The position numbers and the translations under genes were made by a program. Source: Merluccius polli (Eukaryota; Chordata; Actinopteri; Gadiformes; Merlucciidae). From it: a DNA stretch of 64,000 nt. The stretch is from positions 1-64,000 of the forward strand of contig JAOPHQ010002355.1 of assembly GCA_030340625.1 (NCBI GenBank). The letters run 5' to 3'. How positions within the stretch are numbered: position 1 is the first letter of the stretch; each line of letters opens with the position of its first letter. This document shows, piece by piece, positions 9,640 to 24,600 of this stretch. The notes beneath the pieces are model-generated. The model was not told the origin of the DNA. It saw only the letters and a list, made by a program, of their open reading frames with translations, and made no database searches.

Positions 9640-10910
9640 CCCCACATACACGCCTTGGCATGTATGAGTTCTTTGTCTTTGTACCTTAAGAATTTCACTA
9701 CAATTGGTCTTGCTTTTCCAGAGTTCTGTTTCACATTTCCAGTGCGGTGGGCTCTTTCAATTTCAATAGACTTTGAATCAATTTTCAATTTGATGTTCAA
9801 GAACTCTCTGACCTTCTGTTTAGTATCTGACCAAGACTCATAAGCATTGCCCTGTGTCAGACCGTCAACAATTACATTGTTTCATCAACTCTGATTTTCT
9901 GATTTTTAGATTTGGGCTTGAGAGAATTGAAGGCTTGATTTGACCTCCTGTACATCTTTCATAATTCCATCAATTCTAGTAGTTGTAGATAGGGATGTCC
10001 GATATTGGCTTTTTTACCGATAACCGATAACCGATATTGTTCAACTCTTAATTTCCGATACCGATATCAACCGATACCGATACCGATATATGTGGCCACG
10101 TGAAACCTCCGCTTTACACTCATTGCAATGAGTGTAAAGCGAGCGGAAGTGTGGATTAATAAATAAAAACAAAACAGCGGTAAAAGCTAGCGTGTGTGTC
10201 CGGGAGAGGGCTACTCTCCTCGGACAGATTACTCTGAAGCCCCGGTGACGGTCTGGAAGTGCGGATTAAAAAAATAAAAATAAAACAGCGGTAAAAGCTA
10301 GTGTGTGTGTCCGGGAGAGGGCTACTCTCCTCGGACACATTACTCTGAAGCCCCGGTGACGGTCTGGAGGTGCGGATTAATAAATAAAATAATGTGAGCG
10401 CGGTACAGCGGACCTGAACCAGTTGTGATGAGACTGTTTCACAGAATGCGTTAGTATGTTGCGCTGACCCCTATTTTACTATTCAACGTAGAAACTTAGA
10501 AATAATTCCAAACCACCGACATAACTACAGCTACAACTAGCGTCCCGCTACACGGCCACACAGCCCAGGCTTGTTATTGAGACGGCGCGGCGCGTTTGAT
10601 GATGTCATCAAACCACGTCCTCACTTGAAACATAACAGATTATTATTAAATTATTTCAAAATCGATTTCGGTATCGGTTAAAAAACCGATACTGATATTT
10701 TCCGATATTGATTTTTTATGCCAATATCGGCCGATATTGTAGATTCCAGAATCATCTTGGTAAAGGACATGAAGTTCACCTCTTGTCTGTTTCCATTCCA
10801 TTTCCACATAGAATAACTTCTGCTGTTCCATCATCTCCCTCATGGTCTTCATAATGACATAGTCCTCATCATTAGTGATGTTTTTTTATTGCTGCTACGA
10901 GACATGCTTA
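9640..10910 (-). pseudogene. L1-type ORF1 remnant, split by a MITE
   Basis: Minus-strand translation contains SIEIERAHRTGN and GKARPIVVKFLRYKDKEL, the RNA-recognition part of L1 ORF1. The upstream half (REMMEQQKLFYVEM) lies at 10745-10860. The halves are separated by the MITE at 9991-10736. Frames are broken. Confidence 0.65.
9991..10736. mobile_element. hAT-type MITE with CCGATA repeats, TSD TTGTAGAT
   Basis: Left end AGGGATGTCCGATATTGGC, right end GCCAATATCGGCCGATA. The identical 8-bp flanks TTGTAGAT lie at 9983-9990 and 10737-10744. The interior has a duplicated about 115-bp unit with AAACAGCGGTAAAAGCTAG and CCGGGAGAGGGCTACTCTCC. Confidence 0.88.
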
Positions 10911-11420
10911 CCCGCTGTTGAAGTTGCGATAGATGGATTTTCAGCACTGAAGAGATCCCCTAGAGCCTTGTCGATGCAGCGTGCCCTTGTCACTTGATTA
11001 GGCTGATTCAAGCACAGCAGAGGGAGTAGGCCGAGGTAGAGTGAATCCACCACATATCAGAATTTGCAGAAACCATTCACAACTTTTGTCTGTTTGTCCA
11101 CTTAGCTTGTCATGAGATGTCAAGTAGCACATTAAATGTAAAAACTTTCAAGACTTAAAAATGTAGAATTATAGTTAAAGTAGCCGAGTGCCACACAGCC
11201 GGGGTTAGCGATAGCGAGTTAGCGGTAGCGTGTGTGTGTGTTGTCGTGTGTTGGAACTGAATCTCTTGCATACGAGTACAAAAATATAAAAAGTTTAGAT
11301 ACATGTGCAAGTGTTTCACATATATTTGTACAAATGTTTCAAATGTATATGTATACGTTTTTCAGTGATATGTATGTATGCTTTTACATGTAGATGTGCG
11401 AGCGTTTCACATGTATTCAT
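10911..11420. other. no feature recognised
   Basis: AT-rich sequence with a short GT run near 11230. No supported gene. Confidence 0.35.
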
Positions 11421-11429
11421 ACAAGTAAT

Positions 11430-11645
11430 TTTTTTGTCAAGTTTCTATTCCTCTTTTAACCCTTATTTCACTTGTTTTTATTATACATTTTGTTTGATCA
11501 GGTATAATGATCTGTTTTTATTATGTTTTTGTTGTTTTTATCCTGTGTACTGTATTTTGTGTATGTATTTTATCTTGTTCTGTAAATCACTTTGTAACTG
11601 TGTTTTGAAAAGTGCTATACAAATAAAGTTCATTATCATAATAAA
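11430..11645 (+). mobile_element. LINE (L2/CR1-like) 3' tail
   Basis: T-rich 3' UTR ending in AAGTGCTATACAAATAAAG and ATTATCATAATAAA, the standard terminus of L2-type LINEs. No coding part. Confidence 0.6.
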
Positions 11646-11888
11646 AGCAACCTTACTCTTGTCCTGCACTCCTATCACTATCTGGTCTCTTATCAGGGAA
11701 TTGCACAGCGCCCAGCACGGCATGGCCAGACACAGCTCAAAACTCTGCCTGAAGGCTTTCCAGTTCTCGTTGACAATGATTTTAACTCGTCAGGTGGACG
11801 AATATCATTACACTTTCTTTCGGAATTACTCCTGGTTCCATGTATTGACTGCACCTTACACACAGGCTGCCATTCTCAAGAGCCCCAC

Positions 11889-11894
11889 TTTATT
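11889..11894 (-). terminator. candidate C3 poly(A) signal
   Basis: AATAAA on the minus strand about 150 bp downstream of the C3 stop. It is the nearest perfect hexamer; no transcript evidence is available. Confidence 0.5.
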
Positions 11895-12041
11895 GCGTCA
11901 CGTCCGTACATGAAATGTAATGCAATGCAATATAAACAGCGCCATGTAGGCTGTATCATTACACACACACTAGATGTCAAGAAGACTAATTGACTGTAAT
12001 TGATTAAATCACAGATTCAGTGGTCTCTGTCCTTTTTCACA

Positions 12042-12183
12042 CTATTGTTTGCATCCAGTGGTTGAAAATGTATACAGTAGGTCGTCAATGCCTTCACAGG
12101 TAGGTCCATACTTCGGATCCTGGCACTCCAAATCTGTTGGCCAGTACTCTATCCATGTCTGCTCCCCTAGCATATACTCATAC
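12042..12183 (-). CDS. c3: C3 last exon with stop
   Basis: 142 bp. GEQTWIEYWPTDLECQD aligns with human GKDTWVEHWPEEDECQD; it ends TGCKQ and TAG, as human ends FGCPN. The final cysteine of C345C is present. Confidence 0.96.
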
Positions 12184-12806
12184 CTGGGTAAAAAAGCAAA
12201 GTGGAAAACACATTTGTCATTGATATCGCCACAAATAATAGTCATGTTATCAGATTGCACTTTTCCTGACAAAATCTAATCTGTGTGTCATGAAATGTTG
12301 AAACACATTTCAATTTATTTTCTTTTTAAAGACCCATGTGAACAATGTATATACACATGATGAATGAATATCTAGTCTGGTTGACTGCGTGCCTGCCTCT
12401 ATATAAAACAATTTCGAATTTCTGACCAATCCGGGCATTCTTCTTGTTTGGGTAATCCATCTTGCTTGTCAATCACATTCACGCACACAGCATATCATAG
12501 CTAAAATACAATAAATACAAACTTACCAACTACAGTCAAATACACTACGTTACCCATAAGCCATTGCTTGGCACAGCCAAACTATGAGCAGAGGTGTCAA
12601 AAGCAGGCACGTGCAGAGGGGGGGGCTATGGGTGCCCGAGCACCCATAGCCAGCCATAGCCAGGACCAAAGTGCCCTTTTGAGCGGACCAAAGTGCCCTT
12701 TTGCCCCCCGCCCCCCCCCCCCCCCGCGCAACAATCGCGCAACAGAAATCCTCCGGTAGCACCCCCCCCCCGCTCAACAATCGCGCAACAGAAATCCTCC
12801 GGTAGC

Positions 12807-12850
<44 letters not shown>

Positions 12851-15800
12851 GCACCATGATGTAAGGAGTAGAAGTAAAAAGTTGGCTGAAAAATAAAGTA
12901 AAGTATAGATACCCAAATATTCTACTTAAGTAAAGTAAAGAAGTATTTGTACTTTGTTACTTGACACCTCTGACTATGAGAAGAGTTGACAGCAGCTAGC
13001 TGGTGGTGTACCCATGGACGTGATGTTTTTCCTAATCCCATTCCCTGTTACATACAATCTGTATATATGTAATTCATTTAAATAGATAATGGCAATCATA
13101 CATAAACTATTTTTTTTTAATTTTAAATAGCATTTATCACAACCCGTGAAGACATGATCTCCCGAAGGCCTAACGTTAACATGATGTTGAATTAAATTAT
13201 TATTTGAATTTATTATCCAAGCAAATTAGTGCCTTAAACATCTGAATTTAAAAGTTTAATTCAATATTTTTTTTTATCTTTGAAAGTCATAATTTTGAAT
13301 TAGTTTGGTGTGAATTAACATTTACATTAACAGTTCACATCGAACAATGTACCTTCCCGATATACAAATGTTAAAAATCCAAGTAGTAACAATTAAATTG
13401 TACAAATTCTGATTAAAAATGTCAATCTGTGTTACTTAGGATGAGCAACAGAACACTGATATAATGCATCCTGCGTCTACCCAATCACAAAGCTTGTACC
13501 TGAGAACCCGTGCGGCATCTGCCGCAGGCGTTCTCATATGTGACAATGAACTCCGGAGGAAGAGGTCACTCTACGGTAAGTCCCTCCAAAGTTTTATTAT
13601 CTCTCCATGTGTAATGCACTTTCTAACAAGACAGGACAATAGTATCGTTTAGTTGACGCAGGATGCCTTATAGGTGTTCTGTTGCTCATCCTGAGTATTG
13701 GATTGACATTTTTTATTATACAATTTGAATTTTACAACTTGAAATTTGCTACATTGTAAATGTTTGAATTCACACCAAACTAATTCTAAACTATGACAAA
13801 TGTATTGAATTCTTTTAAATTTGGATATTTTATGCCCTTATTTGCTTGGACAATAAATTCAAATAATTGAATTCAACATTTGTTTAAATTCAGATCTTGT
13901 TGGCACTAATTTGCTTCCATATGGTTGCTGGTTAAACTTAAAAAACACAAAACCAAATGTTACTTTACTGTTTTACGACAAACTGCAACTTTCTTGACTT
14001 GCAAAAGTATCTTTTAAATTGACAAACACCATGTGTAATTAATGGAACAATTCAAACAGGATCAAAAATGTTTTCGTCTCTCGCCGTTTTTCTACCGTAC
14101 ATATTTTTTACGAAATAAGGTCCCATAGTGGTCCACCTGAAGAGGTGGGACTTGGGCTCTCTATGTGCAGTCAAAGGCATGTTGGAGTTTAGCATGCTAG
14201 CGGGTGCATAATATCACGATTCAGTGAGTTTTGTATTAATTAGTGGTGGGCATAGATTCATTTGTTTAATCTAGATTAATCTAGATTAATGGGCGCGATT
14301 GTTGACCGGAGGGGGAGAGGTGCGTGATTGTTGACGGGGGGGGGTGTGCGATTGATGAACGGAGGGGGAGAGGTGCGCGATTGTTGACGGGGGGGGGGGG
14401 GGGTTATATTATATTATATTTTTTATATTTTTTAAGAGGCCCCTGATCGAGGCCCCGGGCTGAAGCCCATGCATTAAGGTGACACAGCCCAGACCTACGA
14501 CCGACAGGGGGGGCACTGGGCAGAGCAGCCGTTCGAAAAAAAAAAAAAAAACTCAGACGACCGGCAGGGAGAGGGAGAGAGAGAGAGTGTGTGTGTGTGT
14601 ATGTGTGTGTGTAGCTTGATTTCCAATATTTATACCACTACTAGCTTTATTTTTTCACGAAATACAGCAAGAAAGTGTCGGACACCGTGCGTGAAGTAAA
14701 AAAAAACTGGTTAGAGCCAGGCAGCCAGATGACAGTTAAAAAAAGAAAAAGAAAAAAAAATCTCCGACAGGCAGAGACGCAACGCGAGTCGGCACCACGT
14801 CTGAACGAACCCACGTTTACCAGAACTCTACTGGTTCATAAGTAAGTACCAACCTAAGTAATAACAAACCTGAAGCTGAAGAAACCCTAAACATTAACGG
14901 AAAACGACCCGCGAACCTGAGTGACTGAGGGAGAGACAGAAAGCTGTTCTGAGTGTGAGTGGTCAGAGCGACACAACAACACATCTGCATTGTGTAGGGG
15001 AGGGGGGGAGGGGCGCTGTAGCCTATCACAGAACCCAATGAGGATTTTCATTCAATCCGAGCACAGATATTGACTCGTATTACTCGTATAATACTCGTAC
15101 TCGGCAAAAGTGCTTTATCCGTACCGGATACTCGTTTCAGCCGAGTATCCGGCTCAACTCTAGTAAACATAAAATGACAGATTGTATGTAAAACCAGCCA
15201 TTCCTCCGTTGTATCTGAGCTGCGTCAGGTCACACTCCCTGTGCTCCAACATGCGGTGCATGTAGCTACCTAGTAGGGATGCACCGAGCAGGTTTTTTTT
15301 AGGCAAATACCGATCACCAATCTTTTTCATGTGTGATCAGCCGATCAGATACCAATCAGTAATTTCATTTTATAGTGTAATATAGGCTAGAATTGGCCTT
15401 TTCTTTAAAACTGGGGCAGCCAGGTTTATAAACCCAGTGCTGCCCACGGACCCTATATAAAACCTATTACTTTATTATGGAAGATAATCAAGATAATTTT
15501 ATAACTCTGGTGTTCAAGGTAATCTAATAAGTACAATACTACCACTCCAACAAATGCATTTCAAGCAGAGAAAACATGCAAGAGCCAAAATGAAATAAAT
15601 GCAAAAAAGATTAAAACATTAAACCTACTGATTTTGATTAATTTTATGTGTATCTTTCTCAGTGCCCATGATGAGATAGCTCTTGTTTAGTTTCAGACCT
15701 AAAGCCTCTCTGCAGTGGGAATAACCAAGGAAGGCTCGTAGTTCATTAGTTGGTTTATCAGATTCTCCTGTATATAAAGATACAAAACAGAAGCATTTGT

Positions 15801-18658
15801 TATATGAATTGTCACATTTAGAGCACATGTAACAATTGTGAATCTCAAGCGCAGTATATTTTTTTCTGTCCATTAACAAGCTTGAAGTATATCAATCAAT
15901 CAAACTTTATTTATAAAGCACTTTTCATACATTAAAAACATAGCACCAAGTGCTTTACATGTTTAAATGCACTCTGCACGCAGCCCTTCCTCCCTTCCTC
16001 CACTATCACGATTTTGAACACCGCCCCTCTCCACAAGCCCTCACCCAGACCACGGCTGCTGCAGCTCCCTTCGACTCCTGATCCTCCCTTTGCCATCCAA
16101 CCTGTTATCTCCATCAGGCATCCCCATCCTCCGACCTGTCGTAACTTCATCAACAAAAACAACCTCATTTACATAAGATGTGACGAGCATGCGCTAATTC
16201 TTCCTATTCAGCCCATCATAACTACCAGATCCCATCGTCCCCTAACCACTAACTCAAAGTCACATAATTCTAACACTCGCTATGCAAATCATCTGAAACT
16301 GTCTAACCTCTGCTCCCTTCCCCCCTCCTCTCAGCCCACTCCAGTGCAACACCTCCTCAAACTAGTACTGTTCAACTCCTGCTGCCTCAAAAATAAAGAC
16401 CTACTTCTAAATGAGTTCATTACTGACAATAACCTGGACCTGTTCTGTATTACTGAAACATGGCACAAACCTTTGGACTACTTCTCCCTCAACCAGACTA
16501 CACCAAATGGATTCACCTTCATCGACAAACCACGTTCTGAAGGCCGAGGAGGAGGCATTGCAATCATCCACAGAAAGAACATCAAAACCACCACCATCTC
16601 ACTCCCTGCGCCACATTCCTTCGAAAGCACCGCTCTTAAGCTCTCTGGCCCCACCCCCCTAGTCATTGCTGTCATATACCGTCCACCCAAGCCTAACCCC
16701 TCATTCCTCCCTGACTTTTCTGATTTTCTCACTCAGCTCTGCGCCATCTCAACTTCCATTCTCATTTTCAGTGACTTCAACCTACACATTGACTATCCTA
16801 ACTGCAATTCGGCCACCGATTTCCTGGACCTACTTCAATGCTGCAACTTCCAACAACACATCAACTTCCCCACACATCGCCACGGTCACATCCTGTATTT
16901 GGTCTGCTCCACTGGCATCACCATCAAAAACATTTCCAGCTCCAATCTCCACATTTCTGACCACCTCGCCATTAAAATGGACATTGAGACCCCTCTCCCC
17001 ATTCCAAAAACCAAATGCCAGATCTCGTTCCGCAATCTCAACACCCTCTCCCCCTCCCATTTTGCAACCTGTCTTGCCACCACTTGTATGCCTCCTCTAC
17101 ATTTCTAAAACTGTACCCTCTCCTCCTGTCTCAACAATCTTGCGCCCGTCAAAACCAGATCTGTATCATTCAGACACTCCGCCCCTTGGTATACTCCTGC
17201 ATTACGCCAAATGAAAGCAAGGAAACGACAACTCGAATGACTGCACAATAAAACTGGTCTCACTGTTCACCTCCATGCCTACAGAGCAATCCTACACAAA
17301 TACAAAGATGCCTTAAACTCAGCCCGGTCCTCCTACTACTCCCACATCATCCACACTGGCTCAAATAACCTAAAGACCCTGTTTTCTACTATCAACAAAC
17401 TGCAACACCTCCGCTTCCTTCACTGTCACCAAATGTAACTCTTTACTCTCATACTTTCAATCCAAAATTGACACAATCTACAGCTGCCTGCCCACTCCTT
17501 CTGCCCCCCCCCCCCTCCTGCCACCCCTCCTATAACTACCCAGGTCTTCTCTCAATTCTCCCCCTTCACACTGTCTGACATCCTAACTCTTCTCAAAGGA
17601 ATGAATTCGGTACCTGCTCCCCCTCGGTAACATCATCCGCAGACACGGTCTCCAGTTCCATTGCTACACCGATGACATCCAGCTTTACGTCTCCACCAAC
17701 TCCATCACGCCCACCACCCACGCCACTCACCTCCTGCCTTAATGACATCAAAGCCTGGATGCAGCTCTTAACTTCCTGAAATTAAACTACAACAAAACAG
17801 ATATCATTATCATCGGCCCCAAATCCCTCACCAAATCTGCCAACAACTTCACTCTCTCTATCGACAACACCTTCCTGACCCCTTCCCCCCACATCCGTAA
17901 CCTTGGAATTTCCCTTGACACCACCCTCTCCTTCGATCACCATGTCACCCAGATAACCTGGACGGCCTTCTTTCATTTAAAAAACATTGCCCGACTTTGT
18001 CCCTCCCTTTCCTTCTCTGCTGCTGAAACCCTTATCCACGCATTCATCACTTCCAGACTTGATTACTGCAACAGCATCTTCTATGGCCTCCCTTCCAAAA
18101 CCCTCAATAAACTCCAGCATATATCCAGAACTCCGCCGCCCGCCTGCTCACTCACACCTGCCCCTACGACCACATCACCCCCGTCCTCCAAAACCTTCAC
18201 TGGCTGCCTGTCCCCTACCGCATACACTTCAAAATCCTTCTTCTCACCTTCAAAGCACTCCATAACCTTGCTCACCCCTACCTTACTGATCTCCTTGACC
18301 CCCACTCTCCTAACCGCTGCCTCCGCTCCTCTGATACAAACCTCCTGTCACTACCCCCATGACCAAGCACCGGACTTGGGGCGACAGAGCCTTCAGAGTC
18401 GCTGCCCCCTCCCTCTGGAACACCCTTCCTAAACCGATCCGCACTTGCTCTGACCTGCCCACCTTCAAAACCCTCCTCAAAACTCACCTCTTCAAGCTTG
18501 CTTTTAATGTTTAATGTCACCCATTTTATTCTAATGTTTTATGCCTTTTGTATTTCTGTATTAGTCCTATACTAGTTTTACTGCTTTTCTGTATTCTTAT
18601 ATTACTTTTGTCCTGTACAGTGTCTTTGAGTTCTTTGAAAGCGCTTTATAAATAAAAT

Positions 18659-18692
<34 letters not shown>

Positions 18693-20350
18693 AAGCAGCC
18701 CCCACCCCTGCCCCACCCCAGCACATACACACGCACATACACATTCGGACAAAAACAAGCACACACACACACACACACACACACACCGATAAAGTGAACT
18801 TAGAAACATGTGGCTGAGTATAGAGGAGCCAGGTCAGGAAACACCATCACAGGGGACCGTCTGCACTGTGCGCTGCTCACGGCCCACGACCAGGACGCCT
18901 CCACCCGGGCGCCCACCTAGCTACAGGCCAGCGAGTGGCCCACAGCAGTGGGGCACTGCCGCAGACCCCCCTCTCAGCCAAGCCAATGTTCTCCACGAGT
19001 CAGAGACATCCCAGCCAGAGCCGATCACAGCCCCCAGCGCAGACGGCCCCCACCGAGGAAACACTGGAGATATGGAATAAAAACATAAAACTACTGGAGA
19101 TAAGGAATAAAAGCATAAAACTACATAAAATGAACAAATAAATAAAATAAAATAACATAGAAATAGCTAAAATGAACTCTGTCATAAAGAGTAAAATTGG
19201 GCGGCATAGCTAACCTATTGTTCATTTTGTGATAAAAGTGCCAAATTTGGTACATATATAGCTTAATATATTTAGAAGGAATCTGGATATTGGGCCATTG
19301 CAGATTGGCATTCTGATGACCATGGCTGCCAGCGATTACTGGCATAGAACACTTTGGCCACCCCCAAGCTGCTGTTTCCATGTTTTCAGCACCACAAACA
19401 AAATAGTGAGATCTCTATATGTTATAGTGATCACTGGATTAAACCATAGCAGTAGCGAGTACAGTTACGTATTAACATAGGCCATGTAATGGCCTATGTT
19501 GAACATGTAATGTTCAGTGAATGTACTGAAGCCATTAACTATGCTACTTAAGTTATTTAAAAAGGCCAGTGTAATTGTTGTATACTATTTGAACCCTTCT
19601 GTGCACATCTTGATCATGTTAATTGTTCATCACGGCAAGGCACTTTAATGTTTGAGTAAATGAGATCTTAGAGTCAGCTGGCACATTCTCCCTCACAGAA
19701 GCAGAGGCCTGTGCACTGAAGTGCAGCCTTCTTGCACCTGCAGCACTTTCTGCAACCACTCTTGCAGCCACAAGAGATCAGCTCATGGCAGGATTTTGAT
19801 GCTTGTGGCAATGTCGTCCAGCAGGCTCATACATTCCTTCTGTTTTCACCCACCCCCAGTCAGTTGGTGATGGCAGCACAGGGTCTGGTAGCAGTGTCTC
19901 CCCCCAGATGTGACCACCCTGGTAGACTGCTCTCTTGACATGCTCCACAAGAGCTGCTTGGGTAGGCGGGATTCGCTGTGCCAAGTTTTTCTGTGGAAAG
20001 AGCTTCCTTCTTGCATGGTCCACCTTGGTGCAGGTGCTGGTTCTGTCAAACATAAGTATGACAAACCTCTCAATAATGTTCATTGCATCACCTGGGATCT
20101 CCTTTGGTCTATTTGCCAGCATCAGTAGTGCATCTTTCAGTCCAGCAGTGACTTCCATGTTGACCATGCTGCCTTCTTTCCATGTCCAGCAAAGCTGGAT
20201 ACAGTGTCTTTTTTAAAATTGTTATTATTATTTTTACAACACAACACATAAAGCACATAACCAGATCCTGGCTTTACATCATTTCAATTCATTTGTACAT
20301 AGGTCTGATATTGTAACATACAGTATCACTCAAATATTTGGTAGGTTGTC

Positions 20351-20409
<59 letters not shown>

Positions 20410-21584
20410 TATATATATATATATCAGGGCTTGAAAACGAAATTATTTTTCAATCGTTCCGCTCCGAACGGAACCGGTATATTTAACGTTTTCGTTCTTG
20501 CGTTCCGCCACCAACATATCGTTCCTGAACCGGTTCGGAACGTAAAATAACGTTCGTTCTTAACGTTCCGGCAGTGTTATTGGGCCTCCGCGGTGTGTTA
20601 CTATTGCGGCCCCCCCCCCCCCGCCGGCCGTAGGTCTGTGGTGTGTTACTATTGCGGCCCCCCCCCCCCCCCCGCCGGCCGTAGGTCCGTGGTGTGTTCT
20701 ATTGCGCGCCCCCCCCCCCCCCCCCGCGGTGTGTTACTATTGCGCGCCCCCCCCCGTCGGCCCGCGGTGTGTTTGTGTTACTATTGCGGGCATAGACACA
20801 TAGTATACATGTATATCTATGATTGCGGGCACCCCCGCCGGCCGTAGGTCCGCGGTGACGCTCGAACGTGAACGTCGTTTTACGGCAGCGGAAGATTTAC
20901 GACAGCCAGCATACAGACAGTAAACAGACAGTGAGCAACGGACTTCACATGATATTATTCACAACTCGGATTAATTTAATGAAACCCATTGATTCTTTTG
21001 AACGGTGGACCCTTACGGACTTAAGGAATATAAACAATGCAGGAACGGACACACACCGTACGGACTTTATGATCGCTTCAAAAGTTGGAAGTCAGACCTT
21101 TTCCCCGTCTCTCTTGTTTACCGGTAAGTCTGATGAATTATGCGTTGGTGTTCATAGTTTGTGTTAAATGAACTGAATGATTTATCTGTGGAGAATCTAA
21201 CTGATCTAACGATGTGCGTTATGTCCATATGGACAGACGTTTAAACGGTTACCGTATCTTTGTGTAGGTGATCTAAACGGCTTAAGTCGTTCAAGAAATA
21301 ATTTAGATAAAATCCAGATCCGGCCTCAATTGGAGACCTGCGTTTATTTGTCAAAACGTGTCGCCACACCCCTGCGTCTATTAGGGACCCCGCTTTTATT
21401 GGAAGTTTTACGGTATATAGAGAACGAAAAAAAACGTTATTAACCGGTTTTGGGGATTTCAGAATAACGTTTCTGTTCCGGAACAGTTGAAGACCATTTG
21501 GTTTTCGTTTCCGTTTCCGTTCCTCGTAAAATTCCGTTCGTTTTCGGTTTTCGTTTTCGTTCCTTGAACCGGTTCGGAGCCCTG

Positions 21585-21618
<34 letters not shown>

Positions 21619-24600
21619 TCCCCCCCCCCCCCTTCATTCATACTCCTGCTATTCTCAGATACATGCATACACCCTATCTAAACACTCTTCCTACATACTT
21701 TCACACACACTCCCCCCACACCACCCGCCCACCACCCCACACACCCACACACACCTCACTTATTGGTCATCACACATCCTTCAGTGCCTTTCCTTGACAG
21801 CTGGTCGATCTCACGGCTTCACTCTTTATAGAGCTTTATGAAACGTAGTCCATACATTATCAAATTGTTTTTCTTTATTGCTGTCTTCTGACATTGTCCT
21901 TTCGATATTCAAATAATATTTCATTAAACTTTTCCACTTTTCAAACGATGGTGCTTCTTTATTTTTCCAATTTTGCAAAATTAACTTCTTATAAACCAGT
22001 GAGGAGAAAGTAATTTGCCACCCCATTGGGTATCTTATATTTTCAATATTTTGAAAGAGGCAGATCTTTGGTGTGAGCACAAACTCACGATTGAAAATTC
22101 TTGACATCCACTTCTCAATTTGTTCCCAGATTGCTCGAATTTTTCTGCAGTACCAAAAGGCATGGATGAGGGAATCACTTTGTGTGCTACATTTTACACA
22201 TTTGTCCGGATAGTTGCTATCAAATTTATGTATTTTATCTCTAGTGTAGTGTATTCGTGTCATTACTTTATATTGGATTAGTTGTAGGTTTTCATTTGTT
22301 GTGAGCCGCAAACATTCCTTCCACCTTCTCCCCCCATCTTTCGTGTCTAAGTCTACATTTCATTTATTATATATATTTTCTTATAATTTTTCATTGCTTT
22401 CAGCATTAATAAGGATGTCATATGTAGCCCCTATTAATCTCCTCTTTTTATCCCCTTCCTTTTTCAAAACTTCCCCTATTTCTGTAGCTATTCCATAATT
22501 GAGGGCCATATTCTCCCTTATCCAATTTTTCAGTTGCAGGTACCTAAACATTTCCGTATCTTTTAGTCCATATTTATCTTTTAGTTCCTGATATGAGCAT
22601 ATTGATCCTTGGTTTATGATATCTGCTATTGTTTGGATTCCTAAGATCTTCCATGTTCCCCAACTAAGTTTTGTATTTTGAATCATTATTGAAGGGTTGT
22701 TCCATATCTGTATATGTCTTGGAATTTCTATTTCATGTCCTATTTGCTTTTCTATTTTATTCCAGGCATTTAATGTACTGTTGATTATGAAGTTTGCAGT
22801 AATACACTTTTGATTGGAGAAAAGGGTGGATAGGTAATTTTTAAGTCTTAACTGATGATTTTCAATATCTATCCATGAGCTTTCATTTGCATTATGTATT
22901 ATATGGTCAATATAAAACATTTGAGTTGCACGGTGATAGCATTCTAAATTGGGTAGATTTAAACCTCCCTCCTCCTGTGAGTAATACAATAGTTTTCTCT
23001 TTAATCTATGAGCTTTATTTGACCAAATGAAGGACGATAGAATTGCATTAGCCTCTTTAAAAAATGCTTTTGGCGGAGTAATTGAAATAGTTTGGAATAG
23101 GGTTAGGGTTAAAAATGTTGGCAGCCACATCATCTTAAACAAATTTATTCTACCAATTATATTTATTTTCAGGTCCAACCACTTTTCCATGTCTTTCTTT
23201 AGCCCTTTAAGTAATGAAAGAAAGTTGTATCTGTAAAGTTGTGATTTATCTGTGCTGATGTGGCAACCAAGATATTTAATATTCCGTATTTGGACTTTAA
23301 AATGTTCGCAGTTTTCCAAATTATTCATGCTTTTATCTATTACTAATAATTAATTTTTTTAATGTTCATTTTATACCCAGATAAAGTAGAAAAATGTGTT
23401 AGTATTTCAATTACACTTGGTATGGATGTATTTGCTTTATTTAAGTAAAGTAATAAATCATCGGCATAAAGACTGAGTTTGTATTCACGCTTTCCAATAG
23501 TAATACCTTGTATGTTATCTGTCTCTCTTTATTTTTTGAGCTAATGGTTCTATTTCTAATGCAAATAAAGATGGTGATAAAGGGTCTCCCTGGGCTGTGC
23601 CTCTATTTAATGGAAATGAGTCTGAGAGAAATCCATTTGTATATACTTGTGCCATTGGTGACTTATAAATTGTCTTAACCATATTTATAAATTCTTCTGG
23701 GAAACCATAAACTTCCAGCACTTTAAATAGGTATGCTATCTCAAGCCGATCGAAGGCTTTTTCTGCATCTACAGCCATAAGTGTAAAGTCTATTTTATTT
23801 TTCTTTGCATATTGTATTAATGACAAACAAGTTCTAGTATTGGTTCTTAAATCTCTATTCTGTATAAATCCCGTCTGGTTTTGATGAATGATCGCGGGTA
23901 AAATTTGGGAGAGTCTATTATTTATAACTTTAGTAATATTTTTTTTATCACAATTAATTAGGCTAATAGGTCTATAATCCGCAGGAGTTTCGCAGTCTCT
24001 TCCTGGTTTTGGTATTACAGAGATAGTTGCTTGGTACATTGTTTGAGGGAGTGTATGTTCCTTTTGGGCCGAGTTCACTACTTAAAAAAAGGGGCTCAAT
24101 ACTTGACATAAATGTTAAATAAAATTCGATTGGGATACCATCCATTTCTGGGGCCTTTTTTAAAGGGGATGTTTTAATTGCAGATTTAATTTATTCCCAA
24201 GTAATGTCTTTCCTAAGTTGTTCCTTTTGTTCTGCTGTTAGATATTTTAAATTAAGTGATTTAAGGAAGGGAGTGGGGTCTGATTCTTTTAATTCTGATG
24301 TATATAGATTCTCGTAGTACACTTTGAATTCATTATTAATCATCTGATTGTTTGTATAGACTAAGTCTAATTTTTTATTGATATGGGTTGTCTCTTAACT
24401 ACTTTTTTGACTAATGAGGCTAAATGTTTACCTGATTTATTAGCTGAGATATAATCAAGTTTATTTGAATTATGTCTAAAGTCATTAGCTTTTTGTAGTA
24501 ACAAATTATCCAGATTTAATTTACTTTCTTGAATTTCTGTCAACACAGTACTACTAACTTGGGTTTTATGTTGTTTCTGTAGTCTATTTATTTGTTCGGT

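Larger units (their letters stand above)
15990..18690 (+). mobile_element. L2-type LINE with internal deletion, (ATT)n tail
   Basis: Endonuclease at the 5' side (16014-17108), RT remnant from 17610, C-terminal part to about 18500, then a 3' UTR ending AAGCGCTTTATAAATAAAAT with an (ATT)n tract. Most of the RT 5' half is deleted near 17615. Confidence 0.85.

Noticed and set aside
12626..12916. Gly-rich minus ORFs
   Set aside because: Translations of poly(C) runs in a MITE.
20593..20847. Pro-rich plus ORF (PPPPAGRRSVVCYY repeats)
   Set aside because: Translation of poly(C) cassette repeats inside the hAT-like MITE.
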